Source: Methylobacterium phyllostachyos (lineage in GTDB: Bacteria > Pseudomonadota > Alphaproteobacteria > Rhizobiales > Beijerinckiaceae). From it: a DNA stretch of 64,000 nucleotides. Shown here piece after piece: positions 1-7,127 of the stretch. A program made the position numbers and the translations under genes. The notes below the pieces were generated by a model that worked only from the letters and a program-made list of their open reading frames with translations, was not told the origin of the DNA and did no database searches. Each line of letters opens with the position of its first letter. Position 1 is the first letter of the stretch. Location of the stretch: the NCBI RefSeq assembly GCF_900103445.1, contig NZ_FNHS01000002.1:372001-436000 (forward strand), written 5' to 3'.

Positions 1-479
1 GTCGGCAATCCTTGACGATGCCGGGGATCTCGTCGGTTTCTAACGCCCGTAGGGTGACTTGGAGCTTCATCCCCTCCATCGTGAAGGCAGTCCCCTCCGG
101 CTTCACCGCCGAGGCCGAAACCGGGAGCCCGCTCCCCGCCTGAAGGTCGGAATGGGATATCCGGCCGGTGTGCTAGAGCTGGAGGAAAATGCATCCGCCG
201 TTGGCGTGGACCGTCGAGACGACGCGCGTTCAGGCCTCGACTTGATACATCCGACCAGATCCCCGGCGTGTAGGCGTAGCCTACGGCCTGGGGCGAGATG
301 TTGGTTGCCAGGGAGACGATCAGGCCGGCGCTGGCGCGTTGACCGTAATAGTCGGCGGCGAAGTCCGGCGGCACGCCTGCGGTCGAAGACCGACTGCGGG
401 TCAGCAGCGCCTTCACGATGCGGTTCTAGAGGGTCAGGTCGCCGATGGTGACGAGCTGAAGGATCGGGCTCGATGTGAT
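1..479 (-). pseudogene. Old Yellow Enzyme (NADH:flavin oxidoreductase) pseudogene, cut by the left edge
   Basis: Reading leftward from 479, the translation follows the N-terminal half of a NemA-like flavin oxidoreductase: a TIGDLTL stretch, then [20 protein letters not shown], later [14 protein letters not shown] and ETDEIPGIV. The gene is dead. The initiator is ATC where the related fragment near 4068 has ATG. Codon 18 is TAG (426-428) where the other copy has AAG (Lys). The frame shifts at roughly 225-245. A second TAG (173-175) replaces the Trp expected before HTGRISH. Intact family members reduce activated C=C bonds or nitro groups with FMN. The gene follows the intact alpha/beta hydrolase in the same direction. 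The C-terminal half lies outside the window. Confidence 0.8.
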
Positions 480-520
480 GGCTCCTCGGATCATGATGGC
501 GATGGCGAGCGGACCGAGGG

Positions 521-1342
521 TCAGCCCCTCAGGAATGCCACGAGATCGCCGTTCAGCCGCTCGGCATGGGTAAACGGGATCGCGTGAGGGGCGCCTTCGT
601 AGACCACGAGCTTGGCGCTGGGGATCGCAGCTGCGTTAGCCTTGCCCGACACGTCGATCGGCACGGTCTGGTCGGCGTCGCCGTGGATGACGAGGGTCGG
701 CACGTGGAACGCGCTCATGTCGGCGCGGAAATCAGTCTCTCCAAAGGCGGTCACGCTAGCGATCGTCGCCTTTGGCGAAGCGAGCATCGCAAGGTTGCCG
801 GTCCATTGGATCAGGTCGGATGAGACCGGCGACGAGAGCATCCCGACCCCGAAGAAGGTCTTGGCGAAGGTCGCCATGAAGCTCGGGCGGTCCTTCTTCA
901 ATCCATCGATCATACCCGTGAACACAGACGGATCCACGCCCTTGGGATTGTCGGCGGTCTTGAGCATGTACGGCGTCACCGCCGAGACCAGCGCCGCCCG
1001 GGTGACCCGGGCGCCGCCGTGTCGGCTCATGTAGCGGGCGATCTCGCCTCCACCCATCGAGAAGCCGATGAGAGCGACGTCCTGCAGGTCGAGGGCGTCA
1101 AGCACCGCCTTCAGGTCATCGGCGAAGGTATCGTAGTCGTAGCCACCCCAGGTCTGATCCGAACGGCCGAAGCCGCGACGGTCGTAGGCGATAGTGCGCA
1201 ATCCCGCCTCGGTGAGCGCCGGCTGCTGAAACTCCCACATGTCCGCATCGAGCGGCCAACCGTGGATCAGCACGACCGGCCGACCGCTGCCCCAATCCTT
1301 GTAGAAGAGTTGCGCTCCATCCTTAGCCGCGAGGAAGGGCAT
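521..1342 (-). CDS. Alpha/beta hydrolase (non-heme chloroperoxidase/aryl esterase type)
   Basis: A 273-residue alpha/beta hydrolase of the usual length for the cofactor-free haloperoxidase/esterase family. An HGWP oxyanion-hole motif lies near residue 28. The nucleophile elbow GFSMGG places the catalytic Ser at about 95. The acid is in HGDAD (about 222) and the catalytic His in GAPHAIP (about 253). The natural substrate cannot be read from sequence. The ATG at 1342 is preferred over a longer upstream reading because it has a GGAG about 8 bases before it and begins the family fold directly. There is no signal peptide, so it is probably cytoplasmic. A decayed flavin oxidoreductase gene lies about 40 bases downstream. 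A remnant of its last codons recurs at 4116-4161. Confidence 0.88.
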   Translation of the reverse strand: MPFLAAKDGAQLFYKDWGSGRPVVLIHGWPLDADMWEFQQPALTEAGLRTIAYDRRGFGRSDQTWGGYDYDTFADDLKAVLDALDLQDVALIGFSMGGGEIARYMSRHGGARVTRAALVSAVTPYMLKTADNPKGVDPSVFTGMIDGLKKDRPSFMATFAKTFFGVGMLSSPVSSDLIQWTGNLAMLASPKATIASVTAFGETDFRADMSAFHVPTLVIHGDADQTVPIDVSGKANAAAIPSAKLVVYEGAPHAIPFTHAERLNGDLVAFLRG

Positions 1343-1448
1343 GCCGGTATCTCCGATCGGTCGTGATGTCGGGCGGGGAAGGCCCGCTGGGCAGCGACGG
1401 TTCCCATGCGGTGTACGTGGGGATTCAGGCGCCCTGCCTGGCGGAAGG

Positions 1449-1832
1449 CTAGGGCCTGACACCTGGATGCATCATGGTCAGGTTGCGACCGGGTTCGTCG
1501 GCAATCTGAAGCATGGCTGCCCCTGCCGCGATGAAACCAGCCATCGCCCTCACATCAGAAAGCTGCTTCGGATCACGCGAGATCGCGTCAGTCTCTCGCT
1601 GCAGGCGAACGTTGCAAGCGCGAGACGGCATCCTGCCGTTCGGCGTGCAGGCGTCGTGCCGGGCGCAGGCTGCGTCAAGGGCGTCAATTGGCGGAAATGG
1701 GGCGTTGTTGCCAGGGCCGCAGTAATTGCCATGGATCAGCATTTTCGGCTCACCCATAGCACCGGGTTCGGCCAGGACCGGTGTCGCGATGCTTATGGCG
1801 AGAAGAAACGGTACGACGGTTCTGCAAAGCAT
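1449..1832 (-). CDS. Secreted phospholipase A2-like protein
   Basis: A 127-residue protein with an N-terminal signal peptide (hydrophobic core about residues 5-20, ending VLA). The mature part carries YCGPG (37-41) and CARHDAC with the His-Asp pair at 59-60. This is the calcium-loop plus catalytic HD layout of small prokaryotic phospholipase A2 domains. Several Cys could form disulfides in the periplasm or outside. The C-terminal third (about 90-127) has no recognisable match. The ATG at 1832 is chosen because it starts the signal peptide. Phospholipid hydrolysis is inferred from the motifs; a degenerate, non-enzymatic relative is possible. Confidence 0.65.
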   Translation of the reverse strand: MLCRTVVPFLLAISIATPVLAEPGAMGEPKMLIHGNYCGPGNNAPFPPIDALDAACARHDACTPNGRMPSRACNVRLQRETDAISRDPKQLSDVRAMAGFIAAGAAMLQIADEPGRNLTMMHPGVRP

Positions 1833-2048
1833 GGTTTCATATCCCGAGGCGAGCACGCCCCCTCAGCTGGCTGGTATTGGGCGCTGCTTGACAGCATCCC
1901 GGAAATAGAACTGACCACCGAACAGCGGGTTTCGGTACGAGCTATGCATCGCATCGGGCTAGGTGTGACGCGAACAAACTCTATACGTGGGAAGAGATAG
2001 GCACGGGTCGACGATAGCTAATTGCCAAAGCTGTGAAGGGCAGAGGAG

Positions 2049-2080
2049 CCCCGCCACCCATTTTGCGACGGATGGCGGGG
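2049..2080 (-). terminator. Hairpin downstream of the Gly-rich protein gene
   Basis: CCCCGCCA (2049-2056) pairs perfectly with TGGCGGGG (2073-2080) across a 16-base loop, about 10 bases beyond the stop at 2091. No T tract follows on the minus strand, so it is at best a weak or factor-assisted terminator or a 3' end stabiliser. Confidence 0.35.
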
Positions 2081-2090
2081 TGAGATACTA

Positions 2091-2435
2091 TCAGCGACCC
2101 ATGGTGCCCGAAGAGCCACCCGTTCCGTTGCCCATCGAGCCGGAACTCCCGGCCGAGCCGGTTCCCATTGAGCCGGAGTTGCCCGTCCCCATGCGGCCGC
2201 CCGTGCCGGTCCCGTCGTTCATCTGACCGCCCGTGCTCATGCTGGTGCCGGATCCGCCACCTGCACCCATCGAACCGCCTGTTCCCATAGAGCCGCCGCT
2301 CATGCCGGTGCCCCCACCAGTGCCTGCACCACCAGCTCCACCACCTGCCGCACCGCCCTGTGCGAGAGCAAAGCTAGCGCTTCCAAGAAGCACAGCCACA
2401 GCGATCAAAGGCATGCGAAAATTTCTGACGTTCAT
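2091..2435 (-). CDS. Secreted Gly/Ser/Met-rich low-complexity protein
   Basis: A 114-residue protein with a clear signal peptide (hydrophobic residues about 9-24, cleavage after FALA). The whole mature region is low complexity, built from G, S, T, M, A and N in repeated GSMG, GTGG and TGG units. No enzymatic domain is present. Such proteins are usually exported and disordered or surface-associated, but no function can be assigned. The ATG at 2435 follows a GGGGAG Shine-Dalgarno. A GGAAC...GGTT candidate stress promoter lies about 50 bases upstream. The repetitive coding sequence produces long open shadows in other frames. Confidence 0.7.
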   Translation of the reverse strand: MNVRNFRMPLIAVAVLLGSASFALAQGGAAGGGAGGAGTGGGTGMSGGSMGTGGSMGAGGGSGTSMSTGGQMNDGTGTGGRMGTGNSGSMGTGSAGSSGSMGNGTGGSSGTMGR

Positions 2436-2487
2436 CTCAAACTCCCCGTGTCATTCGCGGAGATCCTTGGGAGGATCTTGAACGGCA

Positions 2488-2512
2488 AACCGCGTCACCG
2501 AGGAGATGTTCC
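2488..2512 (-). promoter_or_regulatory. Candidate EcfG-type promoter of the Gly-rich protein gene
   Basis: On the minus strand GGAAC (plus 2508-2512) is followed after 16 bases by GGTT (plus 2488-2491). General-stress sigma factors of alphaproteobacteria (EcfG) recognise GGAAC plus CGTT at about this spacing; the -10 differs here at one base. The start codon is about 50 bases downstream. Based on a motif match only. Confidence 0.35.
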
Positions 2513-2626
2513 TGCCTATAATCGCCTTTCGCTCGTAATATTTTGTCTACTTTTTCAAAATTTACATAGATTATAATCCGTGGTTGCCCTGCGATAGGAC
2601 GTAATCTCCGAGTGTGTGCGTTCATT

Positions 2627-2887
2627 TTATAGTGAGCGACTATTCCACCGGCGGCGGCCATCTCCATATGCATCTCCATGCTCAGCTGGAACAGCATGCC
2701 CCCAACTGGCATATCTCACAATCATAGTGAACTGCTTATCGCGTTCCCCCGTGTTCGCGACGATGTGTTCGGCAAGCAATCGGGTGCCATACCTTTTGGT
2801 CGCACCGAGATCGCCCAGCAGGACATCAACGCCGTCCGGCCTTATGCGTCGGCTGTACACGAAGTCGAAGAAGTAACGCTTGGCCAT
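2627..2887 (-). CDS. DUF6894-like small protein
   Basis: An 86-residue protein starting MAKRYFFDF, with a DG pair near residue 18 and a run through GDLGATKRYGTRLLAEHI to a beta-strand-like MIVRYA. This is the layout of the DUF6894 family, common in Methylobacterium and related bacteria and of unknown function. The last 25 residues, rich in Arg and Gly, do not resemble the family and may follow a small frameshift or a lost stop. The gene stands alone beside an AT-rich stretch, with no obvious partner. Confidence 0.5.
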   Translation of the reverse strand: MAKRYFFDFVYSRRIRPDGVDVLLGDLGATKRYGTRLLAEHIVANTGERDKQFTMIVRYASWGHAVPAEHGDAYGDGRRRWNSRSL

Positions 2888-3122
2888 ACCTATGAGTCCG
2901 GATGCTAAAATATTCGCTGAGGGAGTGTCCGCTTTCGGGCTGCCAGCGTTGACGGTTGGATGGCGGCAATGGGCGCGATCCAGCGGAGCGGCTTGGAGCC
3001 CCCCAACGTCGCAGGCGAAGCACCTATCGTTCAGATCTCCGTGCCTTCCGCCAGGACGAGCGCGTCTTTGACGTCCACCCCGAGGCAGCGCCTACGACGA
3101 ATTCGAGACATCGCTCGCTAGG

Positions 3123-3863
3123 TCAGGTGTTGGCCGGGAGCTTGCCAAGTTCGTGGAAGAAGTGATGCACGTCGGCGTAGAGGAACGGCTTGAAGCAGCC
3201 GTAGACCCCCGACCAAGGCGGCACCCAATCCACTAGGGCATCGGTCAGCGCCGACAGGAGTGCGGGGTCGAGGCCGCGCCGGGCGACGATGACGGCTGGC
3301 TTGGCGTCTTCGTAGCGATCGATGACCTTCGTCGTGTCGGCGTTGCCGGGCGTCGTGCGCCAGACGTCCTCCGGCACCATGGTGGCGCGCACCTCGCCCG
3401 CGGTCACGGCGTCGACCTGCCCCTGCCACGCCTCGACCGGCCGGCCGTCGAAGAAATCTGCGAACCGGATGCCATGGGCGTGCAGCATCACGATCGGTGG
3501 GAAGTAGCTCGACGTGCAGGAACTGTTGATGAAGCCGTAACTCGCCCCCCTCAAGTCCATCAGACCCTCGGCCGGGTCGTCCTTGCGCACCACGAGGACG
3601 CTGGGCAGGTCGGTGCTGCCGGTGAACTTCGAGGTGGGCATGACGAAGCCGCGGTAGTGGCGGTCCCCCCGGCGCAGGGCGCGCTGCCAGTCGGCCGAGG
3701 GGATGTAGGCAAGGTCGGGTTCGTGCCCCGCGACCCTGCGGCCGATCAGCGGCAGATCGGTCGAGCCGTCCACCGCGACGTCGAACCCCCGCAGCACCGC
3801 CGCCACGGCCTCGTCGTCCGTGTCGATCGGCAGGTTGGTGTCGATGAGGAACCGGTAACCCAT
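3123..3863 (-). CDS. PhnD-like phosphate/phosphonate ABC transporter substrate-binding protein
   Basis: A 246-residue protein resembling the periplasmic binding protein fold of PhnD/SsuA-type receptors. It has an early D/E-rich segment followed by ALRRGDRHYRG, DLPSVLVVRKDDPAEGLMDLRG, an SSCTSSYFPP loop (ligand-loop position) and a hinge region ending in a C-terminal helix. It lacks a signal peptide from the ATG at 3863, and starting further upstream adds only an Arg/Pro/His-rich stretch. It may therefore be cytoplasmic, lack its export signal, or have lost its N-terminus. No permease or ATPase gene adjoins it, so it is an orphan binding protein with unknown ligand. A GCGAGG lies upstream of the chosen start. 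Confidence 0.65.
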   Translation of the reverse strand: MGYRFLIDTNLPIDTDDEAVAAVLRGFDVAVDGSTDLPLIGRRVAGHEPDLAYIPSADWQRALRRGDRHYRGFVMPTSKFTGSTDLPSVLVVRKDDPAEGLMDLRGASYGFINSSCTSSYFPPIVMLHAHGIRFADFFDGRPVEAWQGQVDAVTAGEVRATMVPEDVWRTTPGNADTTKVIDRYEDAKPAVIVARRGLDPALLSALTDALVDWVPPWSGVYGCFKPFLYADVHHFFHELGKLPANT

Positions 3864-3983
3864 GCGTGCGCCTCGCTCGTGGGGGCCGTGTGGATGGTGT
3901 GGAGGAACGCGCTCAGTACGCCCCGGACTGCAGCGCGCCGCCGCCGGGCGCGATCGCTTCAAGACCCAGCGCCCTTAGCCGGG

Positions 3984-4068
3984 TGCGAATCAGCGGCGCC
4001 TTCACGATGCGGTTCTTGAGGGTCAGGTCGCCGATGGTAACGGGCTGCAGGGTCGGGCTCAATGTCAT
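3984..4068 (-). pseudogene. Old Yellow Enzyme N-terminal fragment
   Basis: From an ATG at 4068 about 28 codons match the N-terminus of the same flavin oxidoreductase as at 1-479 (MTLSPTLQ, TIGDLTLKNRIVKAPL), then the similarity stops abruptly. The frame runs on to a stop at 3913 with unrelated codons. This is a truncated remnant with no catalytic domain. It keeps the start codon and Lys codon that the first copy has lost. Confidence 0.7.
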
Positions 4069-4115
4069 GGTTCCTCGGATCATGCTGGCGATGGCGAGCG
4101 GAGTGTGGGTCAGCC

Positions 4116-4161
4116 CTACAGGAAGGTGATGAGATCCCGGTTCAGCCGCTCGGCATGGGTG
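4116..4161 (-). pseudogene. Alpha/beta hydrolase C-terminal tail fragment
   Basis: Read leftward from 4161 this encodes THAERLNRDLITFL and a stop. It matches the last residues of the hydrolase at 521-1342 (THAERLNGDLVAFL). With the flavin oxidoreductase start at 4068 it shows that the hydrolase-oxidoreductase junction exists twice in the window. Everything upstream of this tail has been replaced. Confidence 0.65.
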
Positions 4162-4163
4162 TC

Positions 4164-4248
4164 CGTCCCGCGCGGCCGCCGTCGAGAGGTAGAGCACGTT
4201 GCCGACCCGGCGCGCTGGCACGTAGGCGCCGACCGGCTGTGGTTTCAT
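4164..4248 (-). pseudogene. RidA/YjgF-like N-terminal fragment
   Basis: From an ATG at 4248, about 22 codons (QPVGAYVPARRVGNVLYLS) resemble the N-terminus of RidA-family enamine/imine deaminases. The reading then fuses out of frame into the hydrolase tail, losing about 80% of a normal RidA protein (about 125 residues). It is a remnant joined by deletion. Codons upstream of 4248 stay open but are not recognisable. Confidence 0.45.
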
Positions 4249-4455
4249 GACAGGTCGACCGAGGATCTCGACCAAGCGTGCGTCGCGTGATGGTTCTGCG
4301 GCGCGCAGCGCGGCGATCGCAATCAGCTCGCTGGTCAGTCCTGTGATGAAGGCCCACCTCGATCCCGGGCATGCACGCATATCGGTAACCGCCTAAGTGC
4401 GACCGCGCGGAGGGATGCGAAATCGAAGCCGGCTCCAGCCGCCGAAAGAACTCGA

Positions 4456-5562
4456 TCAGTCAGGCAACACCATTGCCTCCCGCGGCTCGGCGATGGTGCG
4501 ACCGTTCCGCTCGGCGCGGAAGCGCTTGCCCATCTCGTAGGCCTGCTTGCGCGAGCGCATGATGCCGCCGAGGGGCCGATGTGCGGCGAGCCCGTGCCAC
4601 GGACTGAACGACAGGCCGTCGTCGACCGCGCTCGACCGGGCCTCGCTCCAGGCCGTTTGCGGCTTCACCCGGATCCGCGCGACGGTCTGGTACAGGCTCT
4701 CGCTCTCGGGCCAGACGGCGGCGGCGTTCTCGACCGGCATATCGTCTAGGCCGGTGCAGAGCTGCGCCCTGACCTCCCAGAGCCCCCCACTCGCACGGAA
4801 GAACTCGACGACCGCCTCCCGTATGGCGTTCGGGCCTGCGTCCTCCGCCAAGGGCTTGTCGGTCAAGGCCGTCAGTTCGGGTGCGACCGGCACCACGGAC
4901 AACTTGGCGACGTAGTCGCCGAAGCGCACGGGCACCTGACTGTAGAAGGTCTCGCCAAGGATGTTGGTCTCGGGCTGGCCGCCCATCGTGGCGACGGTGG
5001 CGTTGGGTCCACCGGTGGTCGCGACGATGATCTCCTGCACGCCGCGCATGGCGCCCGAGACGACCTTCTTGAACCCCTCCGCCTTGTCGGTCGTGGCCGC
5101 GAGCAGCTTCAGCGTGGCGAGGAAGGCCTTCGGCGTCGGCGCACCGAAGGCGGGTCCGTTGACCAGCACAAGGTCCTGGGTGACGTCCCCTTCGGAGCCC
5201 TCCAGCCGCTCACCCTCGACACCGATGATCTTCACGGCGAGGCCGCGAGGGGTCGAGACGCTGTCGTCGATGATGTCGCCGGGGATGGTCGAGAGCCGCA
5301 TGATCACGGGATAGGTCGCCGGTTTTGAAAACAGGCCCTGTGCCAGCATGGGCGGAAGCCCCGAGGCCACCTCAAGCTCACCCTCAAGAAACCCGTGGCT
5401 CTTGGCGTGGACGCTGCGGATCGCGTGGCCGCCGTCCGCCAGGGTCTTTTCGCTGACCGAGCGCATCGTCTCCATCAGGCCCTGCGCCGTCTCAGCCTCA
5501 TCATCGGCGACGGTTTCGATGTCTGGACTGTAGCGAAGGTAGAAGGCACTCGCGTCGATCAT
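4456..5562 (-). CDS. Catalase family (SrpA-like) heme protein
   Basis: A 368-residue protein of the small catalase-related family, shorter than classical catalases (about 480). The distal-His segment is RSVHAKSHGFLEGEL (His about 52). It is followed by the MRLSTIPGDIIDDSVSTPRG strand, corresponding to the catalase R-S/N-P-D-D region, then KIIGVEGERL and a QDLVLVNGPAF block. No signal peptide. It probably binds heme and decomposes peroxide or peroxidises organic substrates. The ATG at 5562 is preferred because AGGA sits about 7 bases upstream. An AraC-type regulator ends about 180 bases upstream in the same direction and may control it. Confidence 0.8.
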   Translation of the reverse strand: MIDASAFYLRYSPDIETVADDEAETAQGLMETMRSVSEKTLADGGHAIRSVHAKSHGFLEGELEVASGLPPMLAQGLFSKPATYPVIMRLSTIPGDIIDDSVSTPRGLAVKIIGVEGERLEGSEGDVTQDLVLVNGPAFGAPTPKAFLATLKLLAATTDKAEGFKKVVSGAMRGVQEIIVATTGGPNATVATMGGQPETNILGETFYSQVPVRFGDYVAKLSVVPVAPELTALTDKPLAEDAGPNAIREAVVEFFRASGGLWEVRAQLCTGLDDMPVENAAAVWPESESLYQTVARIRVKPQTAWSEARSSAVDDGLSFSPWHGLAAHRPLGGIMRSRKQAYEMGKRFRAERNGRTIAEPREAMVLPD

Positions 5563-5745
5563 GATAATTCCTCGGGGCGGGAGCAATTGCACGACCGAGG
5601 ACCGGTCACCGTTTGTCGACGCCCACTGGACGTTGCCAAGACAATGCGACTTCGACAGTTCCAGGGGCTCGGTCTCGTCGAACGCTCGCGGACGTGATCC
5701 GAACGATGGAGCACCGAGACGGGGCCACTTGACGTCTTGACGGGA

Positions 5746-6714
5746 TCAGGTCGGTTCTGTGGGAGGCTCGCTCTCAATGCGCTCCGGCTCGCCTTCGTCC
5801 ATTCCGCCCACCAGACGAAATTGGCTCGGCGCGGCCCCGAACTCTACCTCAAACGCCTTGCTGAACGCGCTCCGGCTCGCGTAGCCCACGGTTGCGGCGA
5901 TGACCTTCACCGGCAAGTCGGTGCCGCTGAGGAGACGGGAGGCAATGCGGAGGCGAACCCTCTGGACGAACTCCATCGGGCCTTGTCCGAAGGCCGTGGC
6001 GAACCCTTCCGCGAAGCTGGTCCGGCCCATGCTCGCGAGGGCCGCCAAGCTGTCGACGGAGTAACGCGCACCCGGCTGTTCGAGGATCGCCAGGACGGCG
6101 CGGGCGAGCTTCGGGTTCTGCAATGCCGCCAAGATCGGGGAGGTGAAGTCGCTCGCCACCAGTTGCCGGCGCAGGAGGAGGATGAGACACTGCTTCATCA
6201 GCACCTCCGTCATCGCCTGTGTCGCGAGATTGGGGCTCACGACCTCGGCGAGCATGAGCTCGAAGGCGTAACGTAGCACCGGATCCGAGGGAAAGGTCTC
6301 CACCATAGGGGCTTGGAACAACTCGAACAGACCCATCGCACCGGTGTGGGTGTCGGCGATCTGGCCGCATACGAAAAGCGCGTCGGGGCTCCCGTCACCC
6401 GCCGTGAAGGAGATCAACCCGTCACCGTGAAGGACGCAGTGATCCTCGGCGCGGACCTCACCGATGCAATCCTCGGCAGCGCCAAGGCTGTGCGAATGTC
6501 GTGCCGGCACGACGATGATAGTGTGCGGCGCGAAGGACCGCCACGGTCCGTGCCCGACCCGGAGGCTCCCGGTTCCACGCAGCACGTAATGGACGGTGAT
6601 CGCCTCGAATGGACTGAACCCCAGGCGCCACCCGCGCTGTATCGTGCAGACGGAGAACGAGCGCAGCCGCACCGCGAGCGTGACGAGAAGGCGGTCGAGA
6701 AGATCGGCTTCCAT
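5746..6714 (-). CDS. AraC family transcriptional regulator (cupin sensor)
   Basis: A 322-residue regulator. Residues about 15-190 form a cupin-like sensor domain of the AraC cupin_6 type, with VHYVLRGTGSLRVG and VVPARHSHSLG strands. Residues about 205-300 form a double helix-turn-helix: LAALASMGRTSFAEGFATAF, then a second helix pair at IAATVGYASRSAFSKAFEVEFG followed by PSQFR, the usual AraC signature. The acidic tail (EGEPERIESEPPTEPT) is unusual. The effector is unknown. The gene lies upstream of and co-directional with the catalase-family gene, so local activation of that gene is plausible. Confidence 0.85.
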   Translation of the reverse strand: MEADLLDRLLVTLAVRLRSFSVCTIQRGWRLGFSPFEAITVHYVLRGTGSLRVGHGPWRSFAPHTIIVVPARHSHSLGAAEDCIGEVRAEDHCVLHGDGLISFTAGDGSPDALFVCGQIADTHTGAMGLFELFQAPMVETFPSDPVLRYAFELMLAEVVSPNLATQAMTEVLMKQCLILLLRRQLVASDFTSPILAALQNPKLARAVLAILEQPGARYSVDSLAALASMGRTSFAEGFATAFGQGPMEFVQRVRLRIASRLLSGTDLPVKVIAATVGYASRSAFSKAFEVEFGAAPSQFRLVGGMDEGEPERIESEPPTEPT

Positions 6715-6845
6715 GGTGGCAGACTATGCGTCATCGAGGTCGAAAGCCCCAGTGATTTCGAGCAGACGGGGGCGGTGAAGCTGATACGCTGCTTTCGACC
6801 CTTAGCGGGCCCGACGACGATGTCCGCTTCAATGGATCGCCGCCC

Positions 6846-6880
6846 CGAAGCGGACTGACGGCAATCCACCCCAAGCGGCC
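6846..6880. repeat. Degenerate copy of the GAAGCGGAC-N-ACCC repeat
   Basis: GAAGCGGAC (6847-6855) is followed by ACCCCAAGCGG at 6868, keeping the same 22-base offset as the two copies near 16.5 and 16.6 kb. The second half is poorly conserved. Confidence 0.4.
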
Positions 6881-6951
6881 CTCCCGCTTCCGACCCAACT
6901 TCGCCGTTACCACCGATACAAGCTGCTGCCTGAAAGCGGACGTGGGGATCG

Positions 6952-6984
6952 CCGTTCCAATAGGGCTTAGCCCTATCAGAACGG
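6952..6984. repeat. 33-bp palindromic element
   Basis: CCGTTC (6952-6957) pairs with GAACGG (6979-6984) and ATAGGGCT (6960-6967) pairs with AGCCCTAT (6969-6976). Two mismatched positions lie on each side and the turn is one base. A partly eroded version occurs at 16273-16303. It is about 145 bases beyond the stop at 7128, so it could act in RNA as a distant 3' hairpin, or be a REP-like mobile palindrome. Confidence 0.6.
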
Positions 6985-7127
6985 GCGGTCGGCGCTACGC
7001 GTCTCGGATGGTCCTAGATCGTCCATTCGCACCACTTTGGAAGCACCAGATAGATGCGTGCGAGACGGCGGAAGCGTCTTACCTTGATGTCCCACCGGGG
7101 CATATCCATCCGGTTAGAAGCTCCGCG

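Larger units (their letters stand above)
6715..7127. other. Intergenic region with interspersed repeats
   Basis: No gene is supported here. The interval lies between the stop of the membrane kinase (7128) and the start of the AraC regulator (6714). It holds a degenerate copy of the GAAAGCGGAC unit (6846-6880), another GAAAGCGGAC (6932-6941) and a near-perfect palindrome (6952-6984). Related elements occur in the 15.9-16.9 kb gap. Confidence 0.6.

Noticed and set aside
2437-2712. Minus-strand frame of 91 codons
   Set aside because: No family resemblance, overlaps the DUF6894 gene and the AT-rich patch, and lacks a convincing ribosome-binding site.
2937-3122. Possible DUF1778-type antitoxin remnant (ERVFDVHPEA, then YDEFETSLA one frame over)
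   Set aside because: Only a few residues fit, a frameshift is needed, and no toxin gene is adjacent.
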